49,531 bases of DNA from Treponema sp. (GTDB lineage Bacteria; Spirochaetota; Spirochaetia; Treponematales; Breznakiellaceae): positions 1-49,531 of the forward strand of contig JAITNM010000181.1 of assembly GCA_031290475.1 (NCBI GenBank). Direction: 5' to 3'. Position numbers and translations under genes: made by a program. The notes beneath the pieces are model-generated. The model was not told the DNA's origin, did no database searches, and worked only from the letters and a program-made list of their open reading frames with translations. This document shows positions 1 through 9,112 of this stretch, piece by piece; the first letter of the stretch is position 1, and each line of letters begins with the position of its first letter.

Positions 1-827
1 TTTATGCCATGACCGGAGGGGTTCCTTCGTACCTCATCCGCTTTGCCGGAAAAGGGCCGCTCAAGGAAAAGATCACCGCCGGTTTTTTAAACCCCCAGGG
101 CTTCTTCTTTGAGGAGCCGGGAAAACTCTTGAAGCAGGAGCTGCGGGAAATGGGGAACTACAATGCCTTGCTCAGGGGGATAGCCACCGGGGCGGAGCGG
201 ATTTCCGGCCTGGCTTATAAAACCGGCCTGGAAACCGGTCTTATAAGCCACCTTTTGAAGGTCCTTTTAAAAATGGGGATTGTGGAGCGGGAGACGCCGG
301 TTTACGAAACAGACCAGGCCGGAAAGAAACCGGTGTACGCCATTACGGATAATCTCTTTGCCTTCTGGTACCGGTTCATTCCCCCTTTACTTGAGCTTAT
401 CCAGCGCCGCAATTCAGAAAAAGCCTGGGAATATCTAAAAGATGAATTCGGCTTGTACATGGAAAACGTCTTTGGGGAAGTATGCCTCCAGTACCTGGTA
501 CGGGAAAACGCCGCAGGAAAACTACCCTTCTTTTTTCAGAAAGCCGGCCGCCTTTGGGGCAGCGATCCCCGCGCAGGATCCTCCGGGAAAGAACTTATTG
601 CCCTAAGGGACAAAACCCACGGGCTTTTCTGTGGATGCTTATGGAAAAACGAGGGCAAAGACGCGGATGTTCTCAATTCCCTCATTGCCAGGGCAGGGGA
701 GTTCCGTTTTGCCCGTACCTGGTTTATGCTCTTTTCCAAGAACCCCTTCAGCGGGAGCTGTAAAAAACTGGCTGCCCGACGGAAAGATGTCGTTCTCCTC
801 ACCTTTAAGGAGATGCGCTCTTGTTAG
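1..827 (+). CDS. Archaeal-type AAA ATPase, C-terminal part (cut by window edge)
   Basis: The reading frame is open to the window edge, so the true start lies upstream; the first full codons read YAMTGGVPSYL. This matches the sensor-like 'TGG-P-YL' segment after the nucleotide-binding core of archaeal-type ATPases (the AAA_14/DUF234 group). A winged-helix segment follows (ISGLAYKTGLETGLISHLLKV), then the hydrophobic-aromatic stretch 'YAITDNLFAFWYRFI', typical of the DUF234 C-terminal domain, and a degenerate nuclease-like tail. Walker A and B would be outside the window. Such ATPases are widespread in host-gut bacteria and poorly characterised; some are thought to act in toxin-antitoxin-like or defence contexts, which cannot be judged here. 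No convincing terminator follows; about 100 bp separate it from the next gene. Confidence 0.75.
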   Translation, partial: YAMTGGVPSYLIRFAGKGPLKEKITAGFLNPQGFFFEEPGKLLKQELREMGNYNALLRGIATGAERISGLAYKTGLETGLISHLLKVLLKMGIVERETPVYETDQAGKKPVYAITDNLFAFWYRFIPPLLELIQRRNSEKAWEYLKDEFGLYMENVFGEVCLQYLVRENAAGKLPFFFQKAGRLWGSDPRAGSSGKELIALRDKTHGLFCGCLWKNEGKDADVLNSLIARAGEFRFARTWFMLFSKNPFSGSCKKLAARRKDVVLLTFKEMRSC

Positions 828-932
828 TCCGCTTTTTTTATGCTAGACTGGTGTAACGGCGAAGTCAGGGAACTTTGTTCCCTCGTTCGGTTTAACATCG
901 CGGCCGTCTGGCTGTGTAAAATTAAGGTTATC

Positions 933-1391
933 ATGTCCAAACGGCCTTTTTACGCCCAAGGGCTTCGTTTTTCCTGCATCCGTTGTTCCTCCTGCTGCCG
1001 GTTTGATCCAGGTTTTGTGTTTCTTACCCAAACTGATCTTAACGCGCTCACGGCGGCATTAGGAATGGCAGAGGAAGCGTTTATTGCCGTCTATTGCCGT
1101 TGGGCGCCTCCTCCGGGCGCCGGTGTGTTCTCCCAGCTTTCGCTTAAAGAAAAGTCCAATTACGATTGCATATTCTGGAAGGATGGTTGTACCGTATACA
1201 ATACCCGGCCTGTTCAATGCAGGACCTTTCCCTTTTGGGCTTCTATTGTGGAGTCAAAAGATTCTTGGGAAAGTACCGCCCGTTCCTGTCCGGGGATTGG
1301 GAAAGGAACGCTTTTTGACGGGGAATACATACGGGCCGGCCTCAAAGAGCGGCATTCGGAGGCTGTAATTATGAAGGGCGCAGGGGTTTAG
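933..1391 (+). CDS. YkgJ-family cysteine cluster protein
   Basis: A protein of about 152 residues whose many Cys residues form the pattern of the CxxCxxCC (YkgJ) family: CIRCSSCC near the N-terminus, then DC, GC, QC and SC. Such clusters are expected to bind zinc or an iron-sulphur centre; the function is unknown. I start at ATG 933 because AAGG lies 6 nt upstream and the family similarity begins shortly after; an in-frame start at 840 would add 31 residues unlike the family. The stop codon TAG at 1389-1391 is formed by the left end of the MITE-like element, so the present C-terminus may result from that insertion. The gene may be its own unit; the next gene on the same strand is 150 bp away, across the element. 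Confidence 0.72.
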   Translation: MSKRPFYAQGLRFSCIRCSSCCRFDPGFVFLTQTDLNALTAALGMAEEAFIAVYCRWAPPPGAGVFSQLSLKEKSNYDCIFWKDGCTVYNTRPVQCRTFPFWASIVESKDSWESTARSCPGIGKGTLFDGEYIRAGLKERHSEAVIMKGAGV

Positions 1392-1532
1392 GAGCCTGTC
1401 GGACTGGTGGATTTTTGCGTTTTTAAACGCAAAAATCCCGATTTTCGGGGCTCCTTGGGAGTTTGCAAGGTAAAAAACGTGCTAAACGCACATTTTTGGG
1501 GTTGAAATGGGCTAAAGCCCGACAAGCTCCTA
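1389..1532. mobile_element. MITE-like element with imperfect terminal inverted repeats, flanked by TA
   Basis: The 144-bp stretch begins TAGGAGCCTGTCGG (1389-1402) and ends CCGACAAGCTCCTA (1519-1532). These are inverted repeats matching at 13 of 14 positions, and the outer TA on each side could be a TA target duplication. Inside are further hairpins: a perfect 14-bp stem with a TT loop at 1409-1438 (GGATTTTTGCGTTT and its complement), CCCGATTTTCGGGG at 1437-1450, a GTGC/GCAC stem near 1478-1491, and GGGCTAAAGCCC at 1509-1520. There is no ORF. The structure fits a small non-autonomous element of IS630/Tc1 type (TA target), which is inference; a structured intergenic RNA or terminator is the alternative. 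A 14-bp sequence resembling one end recurs at 19178-19191. Confidence 0.5.
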
Positions 1533-1541
1533 GGGGGAAGA

Positions 1542-2486
1542 ATGCATGTACAGTTCTGGGGTGTCCGCGGATCTCTTCCGGCGCCGTTCCTGTCTTCTCA
1601 AATGAAAAGCAGAATTTCCGCTATCCTGGAACGGGCAAGCCCTGGGGATCTTGCGGGCCCTGAAAGCCGGGAGCGGTTCTTGGCGGCTCTTCCCCCCTGG
1701 CTGTTTGGCATAGCGGGAGGAAACACTTCCTGTGTTTCAATCAGTTTTGAAGACTCCGGAGAAATCATGGTTTTCGACGCCGGTTCGGGGATTCGGGAGT
1801 TAGGGCTCTTTATGGAAAGGCAGCCCCAAAAACAAAGAAAATACCGGGTGTTTTTCTCCCACTTTCACTGGGATCACATTCAGGGACTGCCTTTTTTTAA
1901 TCCCGCCTACGATTCTGAGGTTTCCATCGATTTTTATTCACCCCTGGAAAAATGTGAAGCCATACTCAGCTCCCAGATGCGTTCCCCCTATTTTCCCGTA
2001 ACCATGGATTCCATGGCGGCAAAGAAAACCTTTCATCACCTTAAAGGTACCATTGCCTTTGGCGGAGGCGTATCGGTATCTTATAAAAAAATGAATCATC
2101 CGGGGGCTTCTTTTTCATATCTTATCCAGGATGGGGAACACCGGATAATTTATGCAACCGATACGGAACTGTCCGCAGAGGATTTTATTAAGAACGATGA
2201 AAATATAGGGTATTTCCGGAATGCGGACGTCATTATTCTGGATGCTCAATATACCTTGGGGGAGGCCATAGAAAAGTACAACTGGGGACACACCGCCTTT
2301 AGCATGGGGGTGGATTTTGCCATAAACTGGGGGATTAAACATCTGGTTCTTTTCCACCACGATCCCGCCTATGACGATAAAAAGTTGTTTGAAATACTCC
2401 AGGCAGGGCGGATGTATACCGAAAGGATGAATCACCGGGAGATTGAAATTACCCTTGCCATGGAAGGATCGGATATTGTGGTTTAA
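1542..2486 (+). CDS. Metallo-beta-lactamase-fold metal-dependent hydrolase
   Basis: A 314-residue protein starting MHVQFWGVRGS, a signature of a metallo-beta-lactamase subgroup annotated as MBL-fold or class-II cAMP-phosphodiesterase-like hydrolases. The metal motif HFHWDH (HxHxDH) is around residue 108. Later ligands fit: the His of MNHPG near 187, the Asp of 'YATDTE' near 208 and a late His in LVLFHHD near 269. A conserved GGNTSC stretch at about 59-64 fits the same group. A good Shine-Dalgarno (AGGGGGAAG) lies just upstream of ATG 1542, directly abutting the MITE-like element. The substrate is unknown; candidates are cyclic nucleotides or phosphodiester and phosphonate esters. The next gene starts 3 bp downstream, so they are probably cotranscribed. 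Confidence 0.82.
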   Translation: MHVQFWGVRGSLPAPFLSSQMKSRISAILERASPGDLAGPESRERFLAALPPWLFGIAGGNTSCVSISFEDSGEIMVFDAGSGIRELGLFMERQPQKQRKYRVFFSHFHWDHIQGLPFFNPAYDSEVSIDFYSPLEKCEAILSSQMRSPYFPVTMDSMAAKKTFHHLKGTIAFGGGVSVSYKKMNHPGASFSYLIQDGEHRIIYATDTELSAEDFIKNDENIGYFRNADVIILDAQYTLGEAIEKYNWGHTAFSMGVDFAINWGIKHLVLFHHDPAYDDKKLFEILQAGRMYTERMNHREIEITLAMEGSDIVV

Positions 2487-2489
2487 ACT

Positions 2490-2699
2490 ATGGGCAATGA
2501 AAAAGAATTGGGGCTTTTTTTTAAGGTAGAGGAGCTCAAAATTATTTTTAAACGGTTTAAATCCCTGGAACATGCCCTCAGCTCTGAAGAACGGGAAATT
2601 TTAAATCATATTGAACAGACTCTTTACGATACTTTGGCGGTAGATGAGATCGAAGCTCTGGTAAAGACGCGGGCCTTTGAGCGGGGCGGATTGGGATGA
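2490..2699 (+). CDS. Small conserved hypothetical protein
   Basis: A 69-residue, mainly helical, charged protein (FKVEELKIIFKRFKSLEHALSSEE and so on) with no recognised domain, signal peptide or membrane segment. It lies 3 bp after the MBL hydrolase and overlaps mltG by 4 bp (ATGA at 2696-2699), an arrangement that supports real translation and coupling. Function is not predictable; it could be a small regulatory or structural partner of one of its neighbours. Confidence 0.65.
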   Translation: MGNEKELGLFFKVEELKIIFKRFKSLEHALSSEEREILNHIEQTLYDTLAVDEIEALVKTRAFERGGLG

Positions 2700-3874
2700 A
2701 AAAAAACAGGGTTAAACCACCCCGTGACGCGCGCGTCCGGTCCAGGGGGAAAAAAGAGACAGGGGGGAAAAAACCCCGGAAAGAGGGGCCCAACAGGGTT
2801 ATTCGTTTTATTTGCCGTTTCCTCGCCTTTCTCATAGCCCTGGTATGTATCCCCGCGGGGATTGCCGCAGGGGTGCTTGTCTATCTTAATACCCCTCCTG
2901 CTTCCCCTTCGGAACTCCTCAAAACTTCTTCTCCCGGCGACACCATACAGATGACGGAAGACGGCTCCGTCCTGATTGAAATCCGGGAGGGGGAAAGTTC
3001 TTACTCGGTTGGCCAGCGTTTGGAAAAGGCCGGAATCATCCGGAGCAGGTATTTCTGGAATCTCCTCTCCCGGCTGGATAAGGAGTATATCAAAACCGGA
3101 ACGTATCGCCTCGAGTATCCCGCAACCCAGTTGGAGATCCGCTCTGTCCTTGTTTCCGGGAAACAACTCCTTACCCGGGTAACCATTCCTGAGGGGGTTA
3201 CCTTGAAAAAAACAGCCGCGCTTCTGGAGGAAGCCGGTATCTGCGGAAAGGAGGCTTTCCTGGAATCCGCCATAGATCCGGACATCCTCGCCGAGTACAG
3301 GATCCCCGGCCTTACCATGGAAGGCTACCTCTACCCGGATACCTACCTGTTTTCCGCCCCCTATCCCGCCCCGAAAGTGGTACGGACCTTGGCCGATACC
3401 TTTTTCAACCGTCTCTCCGCAATAGACGGGGACTACCATTCACTTTCCCCGGAGGCATTGCATGACAAGGTGATCCTGGCGTCCATTGTGGAACGGGAGT
3501 ACCGGGTGGATGAAGAGGCCCCCCTTATGGCGGGGGTCTTCTATAACCGCCTCGATATCGGTATGGCCCTCCAGTCCTGCGCCACCGTGGAGTATGTGAT
3601 CACCGAAATCCAGGGAAAGCCCCATCCCCGGGTGCTCTACGACCGGGATACCGCTATCCCTGATCCCTACAACACCTATGCGCGTCCGGGCCTGCCCCCG
3701 GGGCCGATTTCCGCTCCCGGCAAGGCTGCCCTGGACGCCGCTTTCCATCCCGCTGCAAGCGATTATCTCTACTTCCGGCTGGTAAACCCCGCCGAAGGAA
3801 AGCACTACTTTTCCAAGACCTTTGACGAACATATCCGGGCGGCAGGGCTCTATGTTAAGGGAGGCTCCTTTTAA
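2696..3874 (+). CDS. mltG: Endolytic murein transglycosylase MltG (YceG family)
   Basis: A 392-residue inner-membrane protein. Residues 1-35 are a strongly basic cytoplasmic tail, a transmembrane helix follows at about 38-66 (VIRFICRFLAFLIALVCIPA...), and the rest is periplasmic. The YceG/MltG domain contains a LysM-like segment and the catalytic region ASIVEREYRVDEEAPLMAGVFYNRL, with the catalytic Glu at about residue 266. The family cleaves nascent glycan strands and limits their length, working with PBPs in elongation; here it lies about 9 kb upstream of the rod-shape operon. It overlaps the small upstream ORF by 4 bp and dnaG by 1 bp (TAATG), so translational coupling is likely. Length is usual except for the extended basic N-terminus. 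Confidence 0.93.
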   Translation: MKKNRVKPPRDARVRSRGKKETGGKKPRKEGPNRVIRFICRFLAFLIALVCIPAGIAAGVLVYLNTPPASPSELLKTSSPGDTIQMTEDGSVLIEIREGESSYSVGQRLEKAGIIRSRYFWNLLSRLDKEYIKTGTYRLEYPATQLEIRSVLVSGKQLLTRVTIPEGVTLKKTAALLEEAGICGKEAFLESAIDPDILAEYRIPGLTMEGYLYPDTYLFSAPYPAPKVVRTLADTFFNRLSAIDGDYHSLSPEALHDKVILASIVEREYRVDEEAPLMAGVFYNRLDIGMALQSCATVEYVITEIQGKPHPRVLYDRDTAIPDPYNTYARPGLPPGPISAPGKAALDAAFHPAASDYLYFRLVNPAEGKHYFSKTFDEHIRAAGLYVKGGSF

Positions 3875-5835
3875 TGAGGATCGCCCCGGTTTCGGTTCAG
3901 GAAGTAAAAGACAGGCTGGATGCGGTCTCGGTAATGGGTGATTACGTTCAGCTGGAAAGGCGGAGCGGCGGCCAGTATTGGGGCTGCTGTCCCTTCCACC
4001 AGGAGAAAACCCCTTCCTTTAAGGTAGACCCGGAGTTGAAGCTCTACTATTGTTTCGGCTGTCACAAAGGAGGCTCGGTTATTGACTTTGTGATGGAGAT
4101 GGACAAGATCTCATACCCTGAAACCATCGAACTTTTGGCCAGGAAGTCCGGGGTAGAATTGGTCTATCAGGGGGGGGAAAACGTTGAAGCGGAAAGGGCG
4201 CTCAATACCCGGAATGACGATCTTTACGTGCTTTACGACAGGCTCGCGGGCAGTTTTCACCATTTGTTGATGGAAAAATCTGAAGGAAAGGAAGCTAAGG
4301 GATATATTACAGATCGGGGCGTTAGCGCGCAAATGATAGAACGATTTCGCCTGGGGTATTCCCCGGGGGATCGGTCATGGTTGTACGGCTTCCTTACCAA
4401 GAAAGGCTATTCTCCGGAACTCCTGGCAGCTTCGTTCTTGTTTTCCGCCGATTATCCCCGGTCGTCATTTTTTTCCGGAAGGCTGATGTTCCCCATTGCG
4501 GACTTTCGGGGAAGGACCGTGGCCTTTGGGGCGAGACTCCTAGGCGGTGAAGGGCCGAAATATATCAATTCTCGGGAATCGGAGATCTATAAAAAAGGCC
4601 AGACCTTGTTTGCCCTGGATTTGGCAAAAGAGGAGATCCGGCGCGCTAAGACGGTGTATATTGCCGAAGGTTATCTGGACGTAATCGCCCTGCACCAGGC
4701 GGGGATCGGCAACGCGGTAGCCCCCCTGGGGACCGCTTTTACCGATGATCAGGCCAAATTACTCAGGCGCTGGGCGGACAGGGTCTGTCTGATATTTGAC
4801 TCAGATGACCCGGGGCAGACCGCGGCGGTAAAGGCCATACTGACTTGCCGGAAAAACGGCCTGGACTGCGGGGTGGTTGTCCCCGGCCGGGCCGGGGAGG
4901 GGAATTTGCAGGGCGGGGAGCTTTCCGGACCGCCGCCCAAAGATCCGGCGGATATCTTAAAATATTATGGCCCGGAATTCTTGCAAAAAAGCGTCCAATG
5001 TATTATAAATGACTTTGAGTATTTAATGAGTCGCGCAAGCTCTCTCTTTGATATTTCCAAGTCCGAGGGTAAGGCAAGGGCCGCGGGGTTTCTTTTCTCC
5101 TATGCAGACCTTATGGATTCCGAGGTTTCCCGGGAGGTTTGTCTGGAAAACATCGCCGATGCCTTGGGCATAGAACGGCAATCGGTATTGGCCGATTTCA
5201 GGCAGTACCGTAAAGCCCCCCCCTCCCGGACGGCGGTTAGAGGGGAGCAGCAGAGGACCACGGCGTCTGTCCAAAACCGGACAGGTCCTGTTCCGGCGTT
5301 TTCCGGGAAGCCTGTCCCCGCGGGATCCGAAGGATCGAAGGTTCCCCTCTTGAACGATGAGCTTTTTTTGCTTGCCGCGGCGATAGTTAACCATAGGTTA
5401 TATATCAAACTGCGGGCGGCGCTGTCTATTGAGGAGCTGGAAGATCCCAGGGCAAAGGAACTTTTTATCGCCCTGGAAGAATGGTTTAGAAACAGTGAAA
5501 AGGAGATCGACGAAGCGGAAGCGGCAATTCCCCGGGAACTTTTATCCCGGATCAATGACGAAGGCTTGCGGAATTTTGTTGTAGAGCAGGCCGTGGGCGG
5601 GGCGTTTTCCCATGAACCGGAATCGTTGATAGATAAAAGCGTTAAGCAAATAAAACGGAAACGATTGGAGCGGAGACAACGGGAAATAACGACTGAGTTA
5701 CGTACCCAACAATACAATACCCGGACCCAGGATAGTTCAATGCAGGGTCAGGGAGGCGGTCGCAGTCTGGAGGATCTCCTGGCCGAGAAAGTATATATTG
5801 ACACAGAATTACACAGGCTCAAGGAAGCAAACTAA
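3874..5835 (+). CDS. dnaG: DNA primase DnaG
   Basis: A 653-residue primase that makes RNA primers at the replication fork. The N-terminal CHC2 zinc domain is intact (Cys39, His42, Cys60, Cys63 in CCPFHQEK...[10 protein letters not shown]). The TOPRIM catalytic core shows IAEGYLD (acidic Glu of the EGYxD motif) and IFDSDDPG (DxD). The C-terminal third (from about 480) is the helicase-interacting part, separated by a low-complexity Pro/Gly/Ser/Thr/Gln linker (about residues 445-488). The start ATG at 3874 overlaps the mltG stop by one base, and its own stop overlaps the rpoD start in the same way. This dnaG-rpoD order is the classical macromolecular-synthesis arrangement, here without rpsU. Confidence 0.96.
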   Translation: MRIAPVSVQEVKDRLDAVSVMGDYVQLERRSGGQYWGCCPFHQEKTPSFKVDPELKLYYCFGCHKGGSVIDFVMEMDKISYPETIELLARKSGVELVYQGGENVEAERALNTRNDDLYVLYDRLAGSFHHLLMEKSEGKEAKGYITDRGVSAQMIERFRLGYSPGDRSWLYGFLTKKGYSPELLAASFLFSADYPRSSFFSGRLMFPIADFRGRTVAFGARLLGGEGPKYINSRESEIYKKGQTLFALDLAKEEIRRAKTVYIAEGYLDVIALHQAGIGNAVAPLGTAFTDDQAKLLRRWADRVCLIFDSDDPGQTAAVKAILTCRKNGLDCGVVVPGRAGEGNLQGGELSGPPPKDPADILKYYGPEFLQKSVQCIINDFEYLMSRASSLFDISKSEGKARAAGFLFSYADLMDSEVSREVCLENIADALGIERQSVLADFRQYRKAPPSRTAVRGEQQRTTASVQNRTGPVPAFSGKPVPAGSEGSKVPLLNDELFLLAAAIVNHRLYIKLRAALSIEELEDPRAKELFIALEEWFRNSEKEIDEAEAAIPRELLSRINDEGLRNFVVEQAVGGAFSHEPESLIDKSVKQIKRKRLERRQREITTELRTQQYNTRTQDSSMQGQGGGRSLEDLLAEKVYIDTELHRLKEAN

Positions 5836-7586
5836 TGACAGATTTATCTATAATCGAGACCTTGGATCCCGCTGTCCTGAAACTCATTGAATACGCCAAG
5901 GGAAAAAAGACCATATCAATTGACGAACTCTCCGATTTTTTACCGGCGGGTATTGCAAATTCCGATAAGATGGAGCAGGTATGGGGGCTGCTTCAGAAAA
6001 ACAATGTACAAATAATCGTCGAGGAAGATTCTTCCGCCGACGAAGCCGAATCTCCCAAGGCATCATCCGACGGCGAGAAGAAACGCCTGGTTTACAATGA
6101 TAAAGAGTCCTCGGTTGACGATCCGATAAGGCTCTACCTGAGGGAGATCGGTCAGGAAAACCTCCTTACCGCCGAAGAGGAGATAAAGTACTCCAAACAG
6201 ATGGAAGATGGGGAAAACATCATCAAGGGGGTGATAAAAAAATCCGGTATGATTATTCCGGAATTTTATCATATCGCCCAACGGGCCTTTTCAAAAAAAG
6301 ACCCCCGGGAACTTAATTTCTCCAATAAAAAAGAAATCACCGAGTACATGACCGAGCGCCGCAGGCTCAATCAGTTTTATAAAGAAACCCTCCGGATCAT
6401 CGGGGGGGACCTTAAAAATTATATTGAGAGTAAACGGCGGATCATCACCAGGGGCGGGGATATTTTTGAGGACAGGGAACTCAGCAACATACGCCGCCAG
6501 ATCCTGGAGGTAATAGAAATCGCGGAAATTCATCCTGAAGAAATAACCCGTTTCTCGGACAAATTTGTCCAGGCTGCGGATAAGATCAAACAGTACAAAA
6601 AAATCCAGGAACGGAAGGAAAAACGGCTCCAAGTAGCCTCCTTTAAAGAACTAAGGGCTTTGGGCCGCGGGCTTACCATTCGGGAGGAACGGGAACGGCT
6701 GGAACGGGAACTGGGCCTTTCCTCGGATGAAATAAAAGAGCAGATCCGGCAAATCCAGGTAACCGAAAAGCGGCTCCGCCAGTTGGAGTCGGAATTCGAG
6801 GAATCAATCGAGAGCATTAACCTTATGGCCGCGGAAATAGGCCGGGGCCGGAAGATGATGAAAGACGCCAAGGACAAGCTTATCAAGGCGAACCTCCGGC
6901 TCGTGGTTTCCATCGCGAAAAGGTACACCAATAGGGGGCTCCATTTCTTCGATCTGGTTCAGGAAGGAAACATCGGCCTTATCAAGGCGGTTGAGAAGTT
7001 CGAGTACCAGAAGGGTTTTAAATTCTCCACCTACGCCACGTGGTGGATACGCCAGGCTATTACCCGCTCTATTTCCGATCAGGCCAGGACCATCCGGGTG
7101 CCGGTGCACATGATCGAGCAGATCAACAAGGTGGCCCGGGAGTCCCGGCAGCTTATGCAGGTTTTGGGCAGGGAGCCCACAGATGAGGAAATTGCGGAGC
7201 GCCTGGGCTGGACCGCGCTGAGGGTTAAGAGCGTCAAGAACGTGGCCCGGGAGCCCATAAGCCTGGAAACCCCCATCGGAGAAGAGGAAGATTCCCTTTT
7301 AGGGGATTTTATCGAAGACAAGGACGTGGAGAACCCCGCGAATCAGACGGCGTTCACCCTGCTCCAGGAACAGCTTTCCGGAGTCCTGGCAACCTTGCCC
7401 AAGCGGGAACAGGAGGTGCTCAAAATGCGTTTCGGCCTGGAAGACGGGTATTCCCTCACCCTGGAAGAGGTGGGGCTCTACTTCAACGTCACCCGGGAAC
7501 GGATACGTCAAATCGAAGCAAAAGCGCTGCGCCGTCTTCGGCACCCCAAACGCAGCCGGAAACTGAAAGATTTTTTGGATCATTGA
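5835..7586 (+). CDS. rpoD: Primary RNA polymerase sigma factor (sigma-70, RpoD)
   Basis: A 583-residue housekeeping sigma factor. Region 1.1 is at residues about 1-60, then an acidic linker and region 1.2 ([14 protein letters not shown]). A sizeable non-conserved region sits between 1.2 and 2. Regions 2.1-2.4 read [16 protein letters not shown]...[42 protein letters not shown]. Region 3 follows ([12 protein letters not shown]), and region 4.2 ends the protein ([20 protein letters not shown]). The helix contacting the -10 element ([10 protein letters not shown]) is canonical, so conventional TTGACA/TATAAT promoters are expected, consistent with those found in this window. It starts with a TAATG overlap on dnaG. 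A 10-bp hairpin follows at 7618-7647. Confidence 0.97.
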   Translation: MTDLSIIETLDPAVLKLIEYAKGKKTISIDELSDFLPAGIANSDKMEQVWGLLQKNNVQIIVEEDSSADEAESPKASSDGEKKRLVYNDKESSVDDPIRLYLREIGQENLLTAEEEIKYSKQMEDGENIIKGVIKKSGMIIPEFYHIAQRAFSKKDPRELNFSNKKEITEYMTERRRLNQFYKETLRIIGGDLKNYIESKRRIITRGGDIFEDRELSNIRRQILEVIEIAEIHPEEITRFSDKFVQAADKIKQYKKIQERKEKRLQVASFKELRALGRGLTIREERERLERELGLSSDEIKEQIRQIQVTEKRLRQLESEFEESIESINLMAAEIGRGRKMMKDAKDKLIKANLRLVVSIAKRYTNRGLHFFDLVQEGNIGLIKAVEKFEYQKGFKFSTYATWWIRQAITRSISDQARTIRVPVHMIEQINKVARESRQLMQVLGREPTDEEIAERLGWTALRVKSVKNVAREPISLETPIGEEEDSLLGDFIEDKDVENPANQTAFTLLQEQLSGVLATLPKREQEVLKMRFGLEDGYSLTLEEVGLYFNVTRERIRQIEAKALRRLRHPKRSRKLKDFLDH

Positions 7587-7617
7587 GTTTTTCAAAATAA
7601 ATTCTGAAAAAATTCTT

Positions 7618-7647
7618 GGAAAATGCGATCTAAAGTCCGCATTTTCC
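7618..7647 (+). other. Perfect 10-bp inverted repeat downstream of rpoD
   Basis: GGAAAATGCG at 7618-7627 and CGCATTTTCC at 7638-7647 form a perfect stem with a 10-nt loop, 32 bp after the rpoD stop. It is not followed by a T-run (GTTAAATCC follows), so it is a poor intrinsic terminator; a T6 tract occurs only at 7685-7690. It could be an mRNA 3'-end stabiliser, a processing site or a protein-binding palindrome. Confidence 0.45.
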
Positions 7648-7745
7648 GTTAAATCCGGAAAAACAGGGCTTGTCCTACTGTACCTTTTTTGTAATATTCT
7701 GTATGTTTAAACTGGATTGATAGTCGAAATTACTCCAAAACGCAG

Positions 7746-7774
7746 TTGCTTTTTGAATTGACTCAGATTATAAG
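7746..7774 (+). promoter_or_regulatory. Candidate sigma-70 promoter for the zinc-ribbon gene
   Basis: TTGCTT (7746-7751), a 17-bp spacer, then TATAAG (7769-7774), ending 10 nt before ATG 7785. A Shine-Dalgarno-like AAGGGG overlaps the -10 and so would lie outside the transcript if this promoter is used. Either the mRNA is leaderless or a promoter further upstream is used. Confidence 0.4.
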
Positions 7775-7784
7775 GGGAAACTAC

Positions 7785-8627
7785 ATGGCGATGGAAGAAA
7801 TTTTTGAGAAATTACGGAGCCTTCAGGACATCCTTTCTCAAAAGATCTCATTAGAGCAGGATATTCAGGAAATTCCTAAGATACTGACTACCCAGGAAGA
7901 ACTCCTGGCCCGGCTCAAGCGATCCTTTATTGAAAAAAACCAGGAGTATGAGAAGGCCCGTATTGCGGAAACAGAGTTTCGGGAGCTCCTTGCAACGGCG
8001 GAGCAGAACCGGGAAAAGGCCGAAAAGAACATGGATTCCATCAGTACCCAGCGGGAATATGAGGCCCTGGACAAGGAGATCCGTGACGCTTCCGAAAAAG
8101 AAGCCCAATACCGGAAGGATCTCCAGAGGGAAGAACGGATTTTAGCTGATCTGGAAGAACAGATGAAGCAGAATACCAGCCTCATTGAGCAGCAGGAACA
8201 GGAACTTGAGGAACGCCGGTCGGGTATCGAAATTGAAGTTTCCGGGAAAAAGCAAAAGATCCAGGAACTGGAAACGGAAGAACGGGAACTAAGCAATGAT
8301 CTGGATCCGGAAGTATTCTTTAAGTTCGAACGGATCATTCGCAATAAAATGGGACGGGGCATTGTGGCCATAAAAAACGGGGTTTGTACCGGATGTCACA
8401 TGATCCTCCCGGTCCAGTTTGCCAATGTTATCCGTCTGGGAGAGGAAATTGTCTTCTGCCCCTATTGTTCCCGTATCCTCTTTTATGAGGAATCTGAAGA
8501 AGGTGTTGAAGATTACTTTAACGTGGAAGATTCGGGGAGTCTCTCCGATTTGGAAGATATAGAAGACGAAGGATTCGAAGAGGAAGAAGAGGAAGAAGAA
8601 AAGGTAAATATTGATTACGAAGAATAG
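7785..8627 (+). CDS. Zinc-ribbon coiled-coil protein (C4-type, CT398-like)
   Basis: A 280-residue protein. Residues about 1-185 form a long charged alpha-helical coiled coil rich in Glu, Gln and Arg. A C4 zinc ribbon follows (CTGCHMILP at about 204-212 and CPYCSRIL about 30 residues later). It ends in a very acidic tail (EEEEEEEEK). This is the architecture of the bacterial C4-type zinc-ribbon family (DUF164; chlamydial CT398 is a structurally known member reported to interact with sigma-54 and secretion components). I start at ATG 7785 because AAGGGG precedes it; the in-frame 7746 codon is less likely. Its stop codon is one base from the start of rnpB, so the two probably share a transcript. 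Confidence 0.85.
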   Translation: MAMEEIFEKLRSLQDILSQKISLEQDIQEIPKILTTQEELLARLKRSFIEKNQEYEKARIAETEFRELLATAEQNREKAEKNMDSISTQREYEALDKEIRDASEKEAQYRKDLQREERILADLEEQMKQNTSLIEQQEQELEERRSGIEIEVSGKKQKIQELETEERELSNDLDPEVFFKFERIIRNKMGRGIVAIKNGVCTGCHMILPVQFANVIRLGEEIVFCPYCSRILFYEESEEGVEDYFNVEDSGSLSDLEDIEDEGFEEEEEEEEKVNIDYEE

Positions 8628-8628
8628 C

Positions 8629-9034
<406 letters not shown>

Positions 9035-9112
9035 TTTTTTTTAAACAGTTTTTTTGAAAGGATACCTCAGCCCCTAGACTTTTTCTCAAATAAAGTATTA
9101 CATAAATGTAGA

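Noticed and set aside
840-932. N-terminal extension of the YkgJ-like protein
   Set aside because: No family similarity and no Shine-Dalgarno; ATG 933 with AAGG is better.
7618-7690. Intrinsic terminator after rpoD
   Set aside because: The perfect hairpin has no adjoining T-run, and the T6 tract is 40 bp away, so I list the hairpin but do not call a terminator.
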